This document shows positions 50,375 through 59,339 of a DNA stretch of 64,000 bases, in pieces (the first letter of the stretch is position 1; each line of letters begins with the position of its first letter). The notes under the pieces were generated by a model. That model was not told the DNA's origin. It worked only from the letters and a program-made list of their open reading frames with translations, and searched no databases. Made by a program: the position numbers and the translations under genes. The stretch is from contig CAJMPU010000012.1 of NCBI GenBank assembly GCA_905215505.1, positions 6,276 through 70,275 on the forward strand, given 5' to 3'. This DNA comes from an uncultured bacterium. GTDB lineage: Bacteria > Actinomycetota > Coriobacteriia > Coriobacteriales > Coriobacteriaceae.

Positions 50375-50821
50375 ATGAGGCAGCGATTTACCTATGACTG
50401 CGTTCTCATAAAGGAAGATGACGGTTACTGCGCTAGCTTCCCGCAGATTCCCGGCGCCTTTGCCGATGGCGATACGCGCGAAGAAGCTATTGCCCATGCC
50501 ACCGAGGCGCTGATGGCGTTTTTGGCCGATGACCTCAACAACGGTTTGACTCCGGCGGGGTACGAACGCTCGGCCGAGGTCGTGGCCCTTTCGGTCGAAA
50601 TCGACCACGAGGACGCTCGGGAAGCGGCGTGCCGAACATTTAAAGACGCAGCGCTGGACCTCAAAGTCTCCGCTCCGCGGATTACCGCGCTGGTCAAAGC
50701 CGGAAAGCTCGATGTTGAACTCGTCGACGGCCGTCGGATGATAACGATAGACAGCATCGAGCGCTACGCCGCCCAAGAACGCCACGCCGGCAGGCCAAAG
50801 AAGTTCGTCGCAGTCCAATAA
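50375..50821 (+). CDS. hicB: HicB-family antitoxin with Xis/MerR-like C-terminus
   Basis: A 148-residue HicB. The N-terminal partial RNase H-like fold (YDCVLIKEDDGYCASFPQIPGAFADGDTREEAIAHA) neutralises HicA. The C-terminal ~45 residues (LKVSAPRITALVKAGKLDVELVDGRRMITIDSIERYA) read as an excisionase/MerR-like helix-turn-helix rather than the common ribbon-helix-helix. It probably binds the palindrome over the hicAB promoter. TTGGAGG precedes ATG 50375 by 4 bases. Confidence 0.85.
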   Translation: MRQRFTYDCVLIKEDDGYCASFPQIPGAFADGDTREEAIAHATEALMAFLADDLNNGLTPAGYERSAEVVALSVEIDHEDAREAACRTFKDAALDLKVSAPRITALVKAGKLDVELVDGRRMITIDSIERYAAQERHAGRPKKFVAVQ

Positions 50822-50955
50822 CCCCCTCACTTTCACCGACTACTAGAGCCGCTCACCAAACCAACATGCGCTGTGGGCAAATGGATTGAACGTTTCGTGC
50901 GAGAATGCCCCTCAGTAAACAAACTTGCACCAGAGCGTAAGGGGCTGGCATACAC

Positions 50956-51699
50956 ATGCAGACGGTCTATCGGGTATTCGAGGGAGCGCGTGAGCCGCAT
51001 CGGCTCGCCGTCGAGCGTACGGCCGAGGTGCTCGGCTGTGGCGGCTTGGCGCTGATCCCGACCGAGACCGTCTACGGTGTCGCCGTGGCAGTCAATGCCT
51101 TCTCCGATGCCGCCCCCCAAGATACAAGCGAGTTCCCGTCGTGGTCATGCGACCCGCAAGCCACCGTCAATGGCACCGCGGTCCCTGCGCTCGGCACCGG
51201 CTATCGCCGTATCTTCACTCTCAAGCAACGTGAGCTCACACAAACCGTCGCTTGGCTGGTCGATGGCGTCGAAGCACTCGACCGCTATGGCGTGGATATC
51301 CCGGAAGATGCCCGCATACTCGCGCGACGATGCTGGCCGGGAGCCCTGACTATCGTGGTCAAGGCAGCTCCCTGTGTGCCGACCTTTATGCGCGCTGCCG
51401 ACGACACCGTGGCCCTGCGCGCTTCGGCCTCTCCCGTGGTCCAAGCGCTCATTCGCGCCTGCGGCAGCCCCCTTGCCTGTACGAGCGCCAACACGCACGG
51501 CGCGACCTCGCCGGCAAGCTTTGCCGCCGTCGAGGGTCGCATCCTGGAGGGGGTCGATGTTGCCGTCGACGCCGGTGAGACCCCGTGTCGCGACGCCTCG
51601 ACCATCGTGTCGTTTCAGCACGGCGAGCTCCAGATCCTGCGCCAAGGCGCACTTCCCGCATCAGAGATCGAACGGGTCCTGTCCGACCCGATGCAATAG
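50956..51699 (+). CDS. tsaC: Threonylcarbamoyl-AMP synthase (TsaC/Sua5/YrdC family)
   Basis: A 247-residue YrdC-domain enzyme that makes threonylcarbamoyl-AMP for the t6A37 modification of ANN-decoding tRNAs. It has ALIPTETVYGV, the KQR in FTLKQREL (usually KxRP), RRCWPGALTIVVKA, VALRASASPVV and PLACTSANTHG. Between the ETVYG strand and the KQR motif (about residues 48-82) there is an extra ~35-residue stretch, longer than in TsaC. It starts a cluster with glpK and upp; the next gene begins 13 bases downstream. Confidence 0.88.
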   Translation: MQTVYRVFEGAREPHRLAVERTAEVLGCGGLALIPTETVYGVAVAVNAFSDAAPQDTSEFPSWSCDPQATVNGTAVPALGTGYRRIFTLKQRELTQTVAWLVDGVEALDRYGVDIPEDARILARRCWPGALTIVVKAAPCVPTFMRAADDTVALRASASPVVQALIRACGSPLACTSANTHGATSPASFAAVEGRILEGVDVAVDAGETPCRDASTIVSFQHGELQILRQGALPASEIERVLSDPMQ

Positions 51700-51712
51700 A
51701 AAGGTTTAAGCG

Positions 51713-53254
51713 ATGTCGTTGAATCTGGGCAGCCTGGGCATGGAAGATGCCTCGTTTGACTTTGGCGGTTCCTACATCATGGCGCTCGACTGCGGCACCA
51801 CCTCGGTACTTGCGACCATCGTCGACGAGTACGGATGCATCGTCGCGCAGGCACGTCGCAGCGTCAAAACCAGCTTCCCACGTCCCGGTTGGGTAGAGCA
51901 AGACCCCATGGCGGTCCTTGCCAGCCAGATCGCCGTCATGATGGAAGTCCAGTTTAAGAGCGGTATCCACTCCGACCGCATTGCCGCCATCGGCATCTCC
52001 AACCAGCGCGAGACCACGGTGGTCTGGGACCGCGTGAGCGGTCAGCCGATCTATAACGCCATCGTATGGCAGTGCCGCCGTACCGCGCCGGCAATCGACG
52101 CGTTGGTTGAACAGGGTTGCGAGGAGCTGGTGCGCTCCCGCACGGGACTCACGCTCGACCCGTATTTCTCGGCCTCCAAGGTACAGTGGATTCTCGACAA
52201 CGTCGACGGCGCACGCGAGAGCGCGGCGGCGGGCGACCTCATGTTTGGCACCATCGACACCTGGCTCATCTACAACCTCACCGGCGGCCAGGTCTTTGCC
52301 ACCGACTACACCAATGCCAGCCGCACGGCACTCTTTAATATCCATACGCTCGATTGGGACGACGACCTGCTGGCGCTCTTTGACGTTCCACGTTCCATGA
52401 TGCCCGAGGTTCGCTGGAGCTCGGGTGACTACGGCCGCGTCGCGAGCGACATCATGACCAACATGCCGCCCATCATGGGTGTGGCGGGCGACCAGCAGGC
52501 GTCGCTGTTCGGTCACTGCTGCTTCCATCCCGGCCAGACCAAAAACACCTATGGCACGGGCTGCTTTATGCTCATGAACACCGGCGACGAGATCGTCGAA
52601 TCCAAGAACGGTCTGGTCTCCACCATCGGTATCGCTGCGAACGGGAAGATCAGCTATGCGCTCGAGGGCTCCATCTTTGCTGCCGGTTCCACCATGAACT
52701 GGCTTCGCAACAACATGGGCATCATCTCGAGCGTGAGCGAGTCGGCACAACTTGCCGCTTCGATTAGCGACAACGAGGGCTGCTACTTCGTTCCCGCCTT
52801 TGCGGGTCTGGGCGCTCCCTGGTGGGACCCGCATGCCCGCGGTATCGTGTGCGGTCTGACCGGCGCCTCGAGCCGTGCGACCATCGTACGTGCCGCCTGC
52901 GAATCCATGGCATATCAGAGCTACGACGTGCTGCGCGCCATGGAGCAGGACGTGGGGCTTTCGATCGAGCGCCTGTCTGTCGATGGCGGTGCCTCGCGCA
53001 ACGAGTTCATCATGCAATTCCAGGCCGACCTGCTGGATATCCCCGTGCTGCAATGCGAGACGGTGGAGACCACGGCAATCGGTGCCGCGTACTTGGCGGG
53101 TCTTGCCGTCGGCTATTGGGAAGACCTGGAAGAGCTGGAGCAAAATGCCCAGATCGTTAGGACCTTCCTTCCCCACATGTCCGCCGAGCGCCGCGAACAA
53201 AACCTTGCGGGCTGGTGTGATGCAGTCAGGCGCTCGCTCAGTACCGCACAGTAG
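51713..53254 (+). CDS. glpK: Glycerol kinase
   Basis: A 513-residue FGGY kinase with glycerol-kinase hallmarks: MALDCGTTSVLATIVDE, WVEQDP, IGISNQRETTVVWDR, NAIVWQCRR, the glycerol-site stretch TDYTNASRTALFNI, GDQQASLFG, KNTYGTGCF, and the late VDGGASRNEFIMQ. It phosphorylates glycerol to sn-glycerol-3-phosphate. About 20 extra residues precede the normal start. No glpF or glpD is nearby, so it stands apart from a full glycerol operon. Confidence 0.95.
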   Translation: MSLNLGSLGMEDASFDFGGSYIMALDCGTTSVLATIVDEYGCIVAQARRSVKTSFPRPGWVEQDPMAVLASQIAVMMEVQFKSGIHSDRIAAIGISNQRETTVVWDRVSGQPIYNAIVWQCRRTAPAIDALVEQGCEELVRSRTGLTLDPYFSASKVQWILDNVDGARESAAAGDLMFGTIDTWLIYNLTGGQVFATDYTNASRTALFNIHTLDWDDDLLALFDVPRSMMPEVRWSSGDYGRVASDIMTNMPPIMGVAGDQQASLFGHCCFHPGQTKNTYGTGCFMLMNTGDEIVESKNGLVSTIGIAANGKISYALEGSIFAAGSTMNWLRNNMGIISSVSESAQLAASISDNEGCYFVPAFAGLGAPWWDPHARGIVCGLTGASSRATIVRAACESMAYQSYDVLRAMEQDVGLSIERLSVDGGASRNEFIMQFQADLLDIPVLQCETVETTAIGAAYLAGLAVGYWEDLEELEQNAQIVRTFLPHMSAERREQNLAGWCDAVRRSLSTAQ

Positions 53255-53377
53255 GGCTGCGATGGGCTGCTCGATACAACAAACCGCTAAACTAATGCAT
53301 GGCGTGCGGCGGCAACATTGCTGCGCGCCTTGTCAGCAAGGCCGTTTTGCGGCCGCAACGAAAGGGGCAATCAACCC

Positions 53378-54025
53378 ATGACCGTCACCTATGATGCGTC
53401 CCGTGTGACGCTTGTCGATCACCCGCTCGTTCAGCACAAGCTGTCGATCCTGCGCGATAAAAACACCGGCACCAACCAGTTCCGCCAGCTCGTGCGCGAG
53501 CTTGCGCTCTTTGACGGCTACGAGGCCATGCGCGACCTGCCTATGGAAGACGTCGAGGTCGAGACCCCCATCACTACCGCCACGTTCAAACAGCTTGCCG
53601 GCAAGAAACTCGCCATCGTGCCCATCCTGCGTGCGGGCCTTGGCATGGTCGACGGCATCCTCGACCTGGTGCCCTCCGCTCGCGTGGGCCACATCGGCAT
53701 GGAGCGCGACGAGGTCACCCACGAGCCGCATGAGTATTACTGCAAGATGCCCAAGGATATCGACCAGCGTATCTGCCTGGTTGTCGACCCCATGCTCGCC
53801 ACGGGCGGTTCGGCCGAGATGGCTATCAGCTACCTGCGCGAGCGCGGTGTCAAGGACATCCGCATGCTGTGCATCGTCGCCGCGCCCGAGGGCCTCAAGT
53901 CGCTGACCGAGAAGGATCCCGATGTACATATCTATACCTGCGCCATCGACGACCATCTCAACGAGGCTGCCTACATCGTTCCCGGCCTCGGCGACGCCGG
54001 CGACCGCATCTACGGCACGCTCTAG
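53378..54025 (+). CDS. upp: Uracil phosphoribosyltransferase
   Basis: A 215-residue UPRT: VTLVDHPLVQHKLSILRDK at the N-terminus, PILRAGLGMVDG, the PRPP loop VVDPMLATGGSA, and the C-terminal uracil site YIVPGLGDAGDRIYGT. It converts uracil and PRPP to UMP in pyrimidine salvage. ATG 53378 follows AAAGGGG; the frame opens upstream into glpK's intergenic region. A GC-rich hairpin follows, separating it from the atp operon. Confidence 0.96.
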   Translation: MTVTYDASRVTLVDHPLVQHKLSILRDKNTGTNQFRQLVRELALFDGYEAMRDLPMEDVEVETPITTATFKQLAGKKLAIVPILRAGLGMVDGILDLVPSARVGHIGMERDEVTHEPHEYYCKMPKDIDQRICLVVDPMLATGGSAEMAISYLRERGVKDIRMLCIVAAPEGLKSLTEKDPDVHIYTCAIDDHLNEAAYIVPGLGDAGDRIYGTL

Positions 54026-54066
54026 TCGCTGGGCTAAACGGCCGCGGCTGCAAATACGAAGAAACG

Positions 54067-54101
54067 GTGCGCGCGGACGAACAAAAGGCGACCGCGCGCA
54101 C
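54067..54101 (+). terminator. Terminator-like hairpin after upp
   Basis: GTGCGCGCGG pairs perfectly with CCGCGCGCAC around a 15-base loop. The trailing sequence TCCTGTTAACG has no strong T-run. Confidence 0.55.
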
Positions 54102-54216
54102 TCCTGTTAACGGACGTTTTGCCCTGCAGGGTTCGAGAAAAACGTATTACCGTACCTGCGGCATAAAGAAGGTCTTAAGAAAACGAACAGGTGCGTATTA
54201 ACCGATGCTTTTTCGG

Positions 54217-54244
54217 TTGTACTTTAGCGATTGGCTCGTACAAT
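54217..54244 (+). promoter_or_regulatory. Predicted promoter of the atp operon
   Basis: TTGTAC (54217-54222), 16 bases, TACAAT (54239-54244) sits 62 bases upstream of the first gene of the operon. It is the best sigma-70-like match in the 280-base gap. Confidence 0.6.
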
Positions 54245-54305
54245 AGTCACCAATGTTTGGCGGGAACTGTTCTGTGAAGCGTTAAAAAGGAAAGTGAGGA
54301 CGCCA

Positions 54306-54617
54306 GTGTTTCAGATAGCCGATCTGCTCGCTATCGTTGCAGGCGCCATCGCGGGCGCAATTGCCTTCCTTCCCTTTGTCTTTACGCTCAAGCCGGTTCT
54401 TGACGATAAGCAGAATGCGGACATGCTCAAGGGTATGGTGAGTCTGGCGGTCTCGGCAATCGCTCTGCTCGTCTTTACCTTGGTTGTGTTTGTGTTGTTC
54501 GGAGAGGCATTTCGCATGTTCCTCCTGGGCGAGGCGATCGGCTTCGTGGCCTTTATGGCCGCCTGCGCGGTTCGCGTCGCCAAGGCGCTGCGAGATCCTC
54601 ATGAGGTCGAAAGGTAA
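54306..54617 (+). CDS. atpI: AtpI-like small membrane protein of the ATP synthase operon
   Basis: A 103-residue protein with three hydrophobic segments (about 3-25, 43-64, 68-90) in the position of atpI. AtpI-type proteins help assemble the c-ring or take up Mg2+/Ca2+ but are poorly conserved, so the name rests mainly on location and topology. GTG 54306 is preceded by GTGAGGA; upstream the frame stays open 25 codons without a ribosome site. It ends 3 bases before atpB. Confidence 0.7.
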   Translation: MFQIADLLAIVAGAIAGAIAFLPFVFTLKPVLDDKQNADMLKGMVSLAVSAIALLVFTLVVFVLFGEAFRMFLLGEAIGFVAFMAACAVRVAKALRDPHEVER

Positions 54618-54620
54618 GTC

Positions 54621-55424
54621 GTGGAAATTTTTGAAAAGCTGCCTGATGAGATTAATCATCTGGTCAGCGAGTTCAGCTCCACCCCCGTCGTGGGCGATCT
54701 GAGCTGCGGCATCACGCAGTACTCGTTTTGGCTGATCGTCTCCACGATCGTGCTCCTGATCGTCCTGGCCGTGTTCAAGAAGAAGCAGACCCTGGTTCCC
54801 AAGGGCTTCTTCGTCAACGGTTTCGAGTACATCATCGAGTACGTCGAGAACGATATCGGCAAGGGTGTCGTGGGTGAGAACTGGAAGAAGCACTTCCCGT
54901 TCCTGTGCTCGCTTTTCCTGTTCATCCTGATCAATAACATGATCGGCCTGATCCCGGGAATGAAGCCCGGCACCGGCGCAATCGGCTCCACCGCCGCACT
55001 CGCCATTTTCGCCTTCGTGTACTTCATCTACTACGGATGCAAGGCTCACGGCGTGATCGGCTACATCAAGAGCCTCGCCCCGCAGGGCGTGAGCTTCCCG
55101 ATGAACGTGCTCGTGTGGGTCGTCGAGCTTTTCTCGACCTTCCTGCGCCTCATCACGCTCGCCGTCCGTCTGTTCTGCAACATGTTCGCAGGACACGTGG
55201 TCATGGGCTCGTTCGCCATCATGGCGAGCATGTTCATGCAGCCGCTGCTTCAGCAGGTTTCCGCGGCCCACGCCGTTGGCGCCCTGCCTTCGCTAGCCTG
55301 GCTTGCCATCCTCATCCTGATCTATGCGATCGAGCTTGTGGTCGGCGCCATCCAGGCTTACGTCTTCACGGTCCTTACCGCCGTGTATGTCTCCGAGGCA
55401 GAGGAGGTCGCGGAGGAGGAGTAG
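54621..55424 (+). CDS. atpB: ATP synthase F0 subunit a
   Basis: A 267-residue subunit a with the membrane segments and conserved functional helix LRLITLAVRLFCNMFAGHVVMG, whose Arg faces the c-ring carboxylate, plus NNMIGLIPG. The C-terminal IQAYVFTVLTAVYV is also characteristic. It provides the proton half-channels. The GTG start at 54621 overlaps the ribosome site region after atpI. A 124-base gap follows before atpE. Confidence 0.94.
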   Translation: MEIFEKLPDEINHLVSEFSSTPVVGDLSCGITQYSFWLIVSTIVLLIVLAVFKKKQTLVPKGFFVNGFEYIIEYVENDIGKGVVGENWKKHFPFLCSLFLFILINNMIGLIPGMKPGTGAIGSTAALAIFAFVYFIYYGCKAHGVIGYIKSLAPQGVSFPMNVLVWVVELFSTFLRLITLAVRLFCNMFAGHVVMGSFAIMASMFMQPLLQQVSAAHAVGALPSLAWLAILILIYAIELVVGAIQAYVFTVLTAVYVSEAEEVAEEE

Positions 55425-55548
55425 CCTTCCGTTCGCGCCTTAAAGGTAAGGCAATTCGTTAAACCGCCGGTGCCCGTACCCATGGAGCCCGGCAGTTATA
55501 AAAAGGTTATCCTGCGTGAAATAAGACACGCACGACAAAGGAGGAATC

Positions 55549-55743
55549 GTGGGAGTTATCGGTTACGGTCTCGGTGTTATCGGCGCTGGTCTTGCTATCG
55601 GCCTGTCTGCTCTGGGTGCTACGGGTGCTATGGCCCGTCAGCCTGAGGTCCAGGGCCGCGTGTTCACCGTCTTCATCATGGGCTCCGCCTTCGGCGAGGC
55701 TCTGGCTCTGATCGGCTTCGTTGTCGCGCTGATCGTTAAATAG
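55549..55743 (+). CDS. atpE: ATP synthase F0 subunit c
   Basis: A 64-residue two-helix proteolipid, shorter than the usual 70-80 because the N-terminal segment is trimmed to MGVIGYGLGV. The polar loop is ARQPE (Arg30-Gln31-Pro32) and the ion-binding carboxylate is Glu50 in FGEALALIGF. The Na+-type residues (Ser/Thr after the Glu and a later Tyr) are absent, so it should translocate H+. GTG start with GGAGG upstream. Confidence 0.94.
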   Translation: MGVIGYGLGVIGAGLAIGLSALGATGAMARQPEVQGRVFTVFIMGSAFGEALALIGFVVALIVK

Positions 55744-55758
55744 CACGGAGCGTCAAGT

Positions 55759-56361
55759 ATGAATCTTTCATCCCAGAAGAGCGCGATCGCACTCTCCGCG
55801 TCCGCGGCCGCGCTGCTCATGCCGGTTTCCGCGTTCGCCGAGGACGGCGCTGCCGGTGCGGACATCCTCATCCCTAAGATGGCGGAGTTCATCCCGGCGC
55901 TTATCGCCTTCCTGATTATCTGGATCGTGCTGGCCAAGGTCGCCCTGCCGGGCATCATGAAAACCATGGAGGAGCGCGGCAAGAAGATCGAGGAGAGCCT
56001 CGACGAGGCCGAAAAGACCAAGCAGGAGGCTATCGCCAAGCGCGCTGAGTCCGACTCGATCGTCACCGACGCCCGTCGTCAGGCTGCCGACATCGTTCTC
56101 GAGGCCCGTAAGGACGCCGAGTCCGAGCGCGCCCGTATCATCGAGGCTGCTCACAAGGAGGCCGAGGAGATCATCGCCAAGGCCCATACGACCGTCGAGG
56201 ACGAGCGCAAGTCCATTTACGCCGGTGCCGCGAGCTCCATCGCCGACCTGTCCGTTGCCGTCGCCACCAAGATCGTGGGCGAGGCACTCGAGGACGAGAC
56301 CGAGCAGAAGAAGCTCATCGAGCGCTACATCCAGGAAGCAGGTAGCCTGAATGCCGACTAG
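55759..56361 (+). CDS. atpF: ATP synthase F0 subunit b
   Basis: A 200-residue subunit b. The membrane anchor is FIPALIAFLIIWIVLAKVALPGI (about 44-66) and the rest is a long charged coiled coil that forms the stator stalk to subunit delta. Unusually, the N-terminus (SAIALSASAAALLMPVSAFAED, 8-29 in part) reads like a cleavable signal peptide with an AFA-E cleavage site, giving a b subunit that may be processed. It overlaps atpH by 11 bases. Confidence 0.93.
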   Translation: MNLSSQKSAIALSASAAALLMPVSAFAEDGAAGADILIPKMAEFIPALIAFLIIWIVLAKVALPGIMKTMEERGKKIEESLDEAEKTKQEAIAKRAESDSIVTDARRQAADIVLEARKDAESERARIIEAAHKEAEEIIAKAHTTVEDERKSIYAGAASSIADLSVAVATKIVGEALEDETEQKKLIERYIQEAGSLNAD

Positions 56362-56827
56362 CCGCTATCAGGACAAGGTGCTCGAGACCTACGCGCGCTC
56401 CCTTCTGGAAGCCGCTAAGGCCGAGAACCATGTGTTCGAGGACCTCGAGATGATCGAGCGCTTGGCTTCTGCCAGCCCCGAGATCATCGCCGTGCTCGAC
56501 ACCATGTCCAAGCGCGACCAGCTCGACCTTCTTCCCAAGGTGGCAGCTGCCTTTAAGTATGTTGCCGAGGAAGACGAGGATGTAGTGGGCGTGACCGTCA
56601 CCACGGCGATCCCGCTCGACGACGAGCTGCGTCAAACCATCACTAAGAAATGCGAGCAGGACTTCGGCCGCAAGGTATTCCTTATCGAGCAGGTCGACCC
56701 GTCTATCGTGGGCGGCCTGGTGCTCGAGGCCCGCGGCGAGCGTCGTGATATTTCCGTCAAGACGCAGCTGCGCATCGCGCAGGAGACCCTCGCAAACTCT
56801 GCTAATTCGTACGGAGGTGAAGCCTAA
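56351..56827 (+). CDS. atpH: ATP synthase F1 subunit delta
   Basis: A 158-residue OSCP/delta subunit that joins the b stalk to the top of the F1 head. It shows the helical N-domain beginning YARSLLEAAKA and the C-terminal VDPSIVGGLVLEARGERRDISVKTQL signature. It is somewhat shorter than the ~175-residue norm. It overlaps atpF by 11 bases and atpA by one base (TAATG). Confidence 0.92.
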   Translation: MPTSRYQDKVLETYARSLLEAAKAENHVFEDLEMIERLASASPEIIAVLDTMSKRDQLDLLPKVAAAFKYVAEEDEDVVGVTVTTAIPLDDELRQTITKKCEQDFGRKVFLIEQVDPSIVGGLVLEARGERRDISVKTQLRIAQETLANSANSYGGEA

Positions 56828-58425
56828 TGTCCGAAACCCTCAATGCCCAGGATATCGCCAAGAAACTGCAGGAGCAGCTCACGAGCCTCTCCGCGACGGT
56901 CGATACGCATGAGGTTTCAACGGTCGACGAGGTAGGCGACGGCATCGCGCGCGTCTCCGGCCTCAAGAGCGCCATGGCAGGCGAGCTTCTGGAGTTCAAG
57001 AGCTCCGATACCGGTGAGACCGTCTTCGGCCTTGCCCAGAACCTTGACCGTGACGAGGTCGGCGCCGTTCTGTTCGGTGCCGTCGACTCCATCAAGGAAG
57101 GCGACGAGTGCCGCACCACTGGCCGCATTATGGATATCCCCGTGAGCCGTGCCATGCTCGGCCGCGTCGTCAATCCGCTCGGCCAGCCCATCGACGGCCT
57201 GGGCGACATCGTCGCCACGCACCGTCGCCCCATCGAGTTCAAGGCTCCCGGCGTCATCGATCGTACCCCGGTGTGCGAGCCGGTTCAGACCGGTCTGCTC
57301 GCTATCGACTCCATGGTGCCTATTGGCCGCGGTCAGCGAGAGCTCATCATCGGCGACCGTAAGACCGGTAAGACCGCCATCGCCATCGACGCTATCCTCA
57401 ACCAGCGCGGCAAGGGCATGGTCTGCATCTATGTCGCCATCGGCCAGAAGGCCTCCACGGTTGCCAACATCCGCGAGACCCTCGCTCAGCACGGTGCGCT
57501 CGACTACACCATCATCGTTTCGGCCACCGCTGCCGATTCCGCCCCTATGCAGTACATCGCGCCTATGGCCGGTGCCGCTATCGGCGAGTTCTTCATGTAC
57601 AACGGCGAGGACGGCAAGCCCGCCAGCGAGACCAACCCCGGCGGCCACGTGCTCGTCATCTACGACGACCTGTCCAAGCAGGCTGTGGCCTACCGTCAGA
57701 TGTCGCTGACGCTGCATCGTCCGCCCGGACGCGAGGCCTATCCTGGCGACATCTTCTACCTGCACTCTCGTCTGCTCGAGCGTGCCGTCAAGATGTCCAA
57801 GAAGAACGGTTACGGCTCCATGACGGCACTGCCGATCATCGAGACCCAGGACGGCGACGTCTCGGCCTACATTCCGACCAACGTCATTTCCATTACCGAT
57901 GGTCAGATCTACCTGCAGTCCGAGCTCTTCTTCCAGGGTCAGCGCCCGGCAGTCGACGTGGGCATCTCCGTGTCCCGCGTCGGTGGCGATGCGCAGACCA
58001 AGGCCATGAAGCAGGTCGCCGGCAACCTCCGTCTGGACCTCGCTTCGTACCAGGAGCTCGCTGGCTTTACGCAGTTCGGCTCCGACCTCGACGAGGCTAC
58101 TCAGAAGCAGCTGACCCATGGTGCTCGCATGACCGAGCTCCTGAAGCAGCCGCGTTACAAGCCGTTTGAGGTTGGCGAGCAGATCGTTACGCTGTTCGCT
58201 GGCAACGAGGGCTTCCTGGATGACCTGGAGATCGCCGACGTGCTGCCCTTCCGTGCCGAGCTCATCGAGTACATGGACAATGGCTTTGGCTCGCTGCTCG
58301 ACAAGGTTCGCGCCAAGAAGATCGATGATGACACCAAGGCTGAGCTCTTGCGCGTCATCGGCGACTTCAAGCAGCAGTTCATGGCCAAGCACCATTCGGA
58401 TGTTTCTGGATCAGAGGAGAACTAA
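56827..58425 (+). CDS. atpA: ATP synthase F1 subunit alpha
   Basis: A 532-residue alpha subunit. P-loop GDRKTGKTAIAID, IYVAIGQK, the VIYDDLSKQAVAYRQ stretch and the arginine-finger region PAVDVGISVSRVGG are all present. It forms the non-catalytic nucleotide sites in the alpha3beta3 hexamer. The ATG overlaps the atpH stop (TAATG), which couples their translation. A ~25-residue C-terminal tail is slightly longer than usual. Confidence 0.97.
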   Translation: MSETLNAQDIAKKLQEQLTSLSATVDTHEVSTVDEVGDGIARVSGLKSAMAGELLEFKSSDTGETVFGLAQNLDRDEVGAVLFGAVDSIKEGDECRTTGRIMDIPVSRAMLGRVVNPLGQPIDGLGDIVATHRRPIEFKAPGVIDRTPVCEPVQTGLLAIDSMVPIGRGQRELIIGDRKTGKTAIAIDAILNQRGKGMVCIYVAIGQKASTVANIRETLAQHGALDYTIIVSATAADSAPMQYIAPMAGAAIGEFFMYNGEDGKPASETNPGGHVLVIYDDLSKQAVAYRQMSLTLHRPPGREAYPGDIFYLHSRLLERAVKMSKKNGYGSMTALPIIETQDGDVSAYIPTNVISITDGQIYLQSELFFQGQRPAVDVGISVSRVGGDAQTKAMKQVAGNLRLDLASYQELAGFTQFGSDLDEATQKQLTHGARMTELLKQPRYKPFEVGEQIVTLFAGNEGFLDDLEIADVLPFRAELIEYMDNGFGSLLDKVRAKKIDDDTKAELLRVIGDFKQQFMAKHHSDVSGSEEN

Positions 58426-58430
58426 GCCCC

Positions 58431-59339
58431 ATGGCCAACCTTCGCGACATTAAGAAGCGAATCTCCTCGGTTACCACGACCAAGCAGATCACGCGCACGA
58501 TGGAGATGGTCTCTACGGCCAAGATCCGTCGTGCCCTCGATCGCTCCAAGCAGGCCGAGCCCTATAAGGAGGCGCTGACCGACGTCATGTTGACGGTCGC
58601 CGGCGACGCCTCCTGTTCGGGCACCGATCCCATGCTGCAGAAGCATGAGAGCGTCAAGCATGGCCTGATTGTCGTTATTGCCTCGGACCGCGGCCTTGCC
58701 GGCGGTTTCAATACGACGGTGGAGCGAACGGCCGAAAAGCTCGCCGCTTCTTGGGCGAACGACGGCATCGAGTGCGAGATCATCGCGTGCGGGCGTAAGC
58801 CGGCCACGTATTTCCGTGACCGCGCAAACGTTGTCATGCACTTTGAGGGCAACTCCTCTGAGCCCGATTTCAATCAGGCCCGCATGATCTCCTCTCATAT
58901 CTGCGATGCGTATCGTGCCGGTGAGCTTGACCGTGTCGAGCTTGTCTACCACCACGCCAAGAACCGCGTGGATCAGGAGCTTCGCGTCGAGCATCTGTTG
59001 CCGCTCGACCCCGAGATGATCGCTATGGCCCACGGTCCGCGTAAGAACGAGACCGACGCCCCTAAGCGCATCTCGTCCACGTTCGAGTTCGTGCCCTCTC
59101 CTGAGCATGTTCTCGGCAAGCTTGTGCCGTCTTATATCCTGACGGTCATCTACCAGGCCCTGATCGATTCGGCGGCTGCCGAGCAGGGTGCACGCCGCAA
59201 GGCCATGCACTCCGCGACGGAAAACGCCACCGCGATCATCTCGACCCTTACCCGCACGTATAGTCGCGTGCGCCAGGCTTCGATCACGACCGAGATTAAC
59301 GAGATCGTCGGCGGAGCCTCAGCATTGGAGGAACAGTAA
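58431..59339 (+). CDS. atpG: ATP synthase F1 subunit gamma
   Basis: A 302-residue gamma subunit, the rotor shaft. The N-terminal helix LRDIKKRISSVTTTKQITRTMEMVSTAKIRRA, the central SDRGLAGGFN and the C-terminal ATENATAIISTLTRTYSRVRQASITTEI stretch (in part) are conserved. It begins 5 bases after atpA and its stop overlaps the atpD start (TAATG). Confidence 0.96.
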   Translation: MANLRDIKKRISSVTTTKQITRTMEMVSTAKIRRALDRSKQAEPYKEALTDVMLTVAGDASCSGTDPMLQKHESVKHGLIVVIASDRGLAGGFNTTVERTAEKLAASWANDGIECEIIACGRKPATYFRDRANVVMHFEGNSSEPDFNQARMISSHICDAYRAGELDRVELVYHHAKNRVDQELRVEHLLPLDPEMIAMAHGPRKNETDAPKRISSTFEFVPSPEHVLGKLVPSYILTVIYQALIDSAAAEQGARRKAMHSATENATAIISTLTRTYSRVRQASITTEINEIVGGASALEEQ

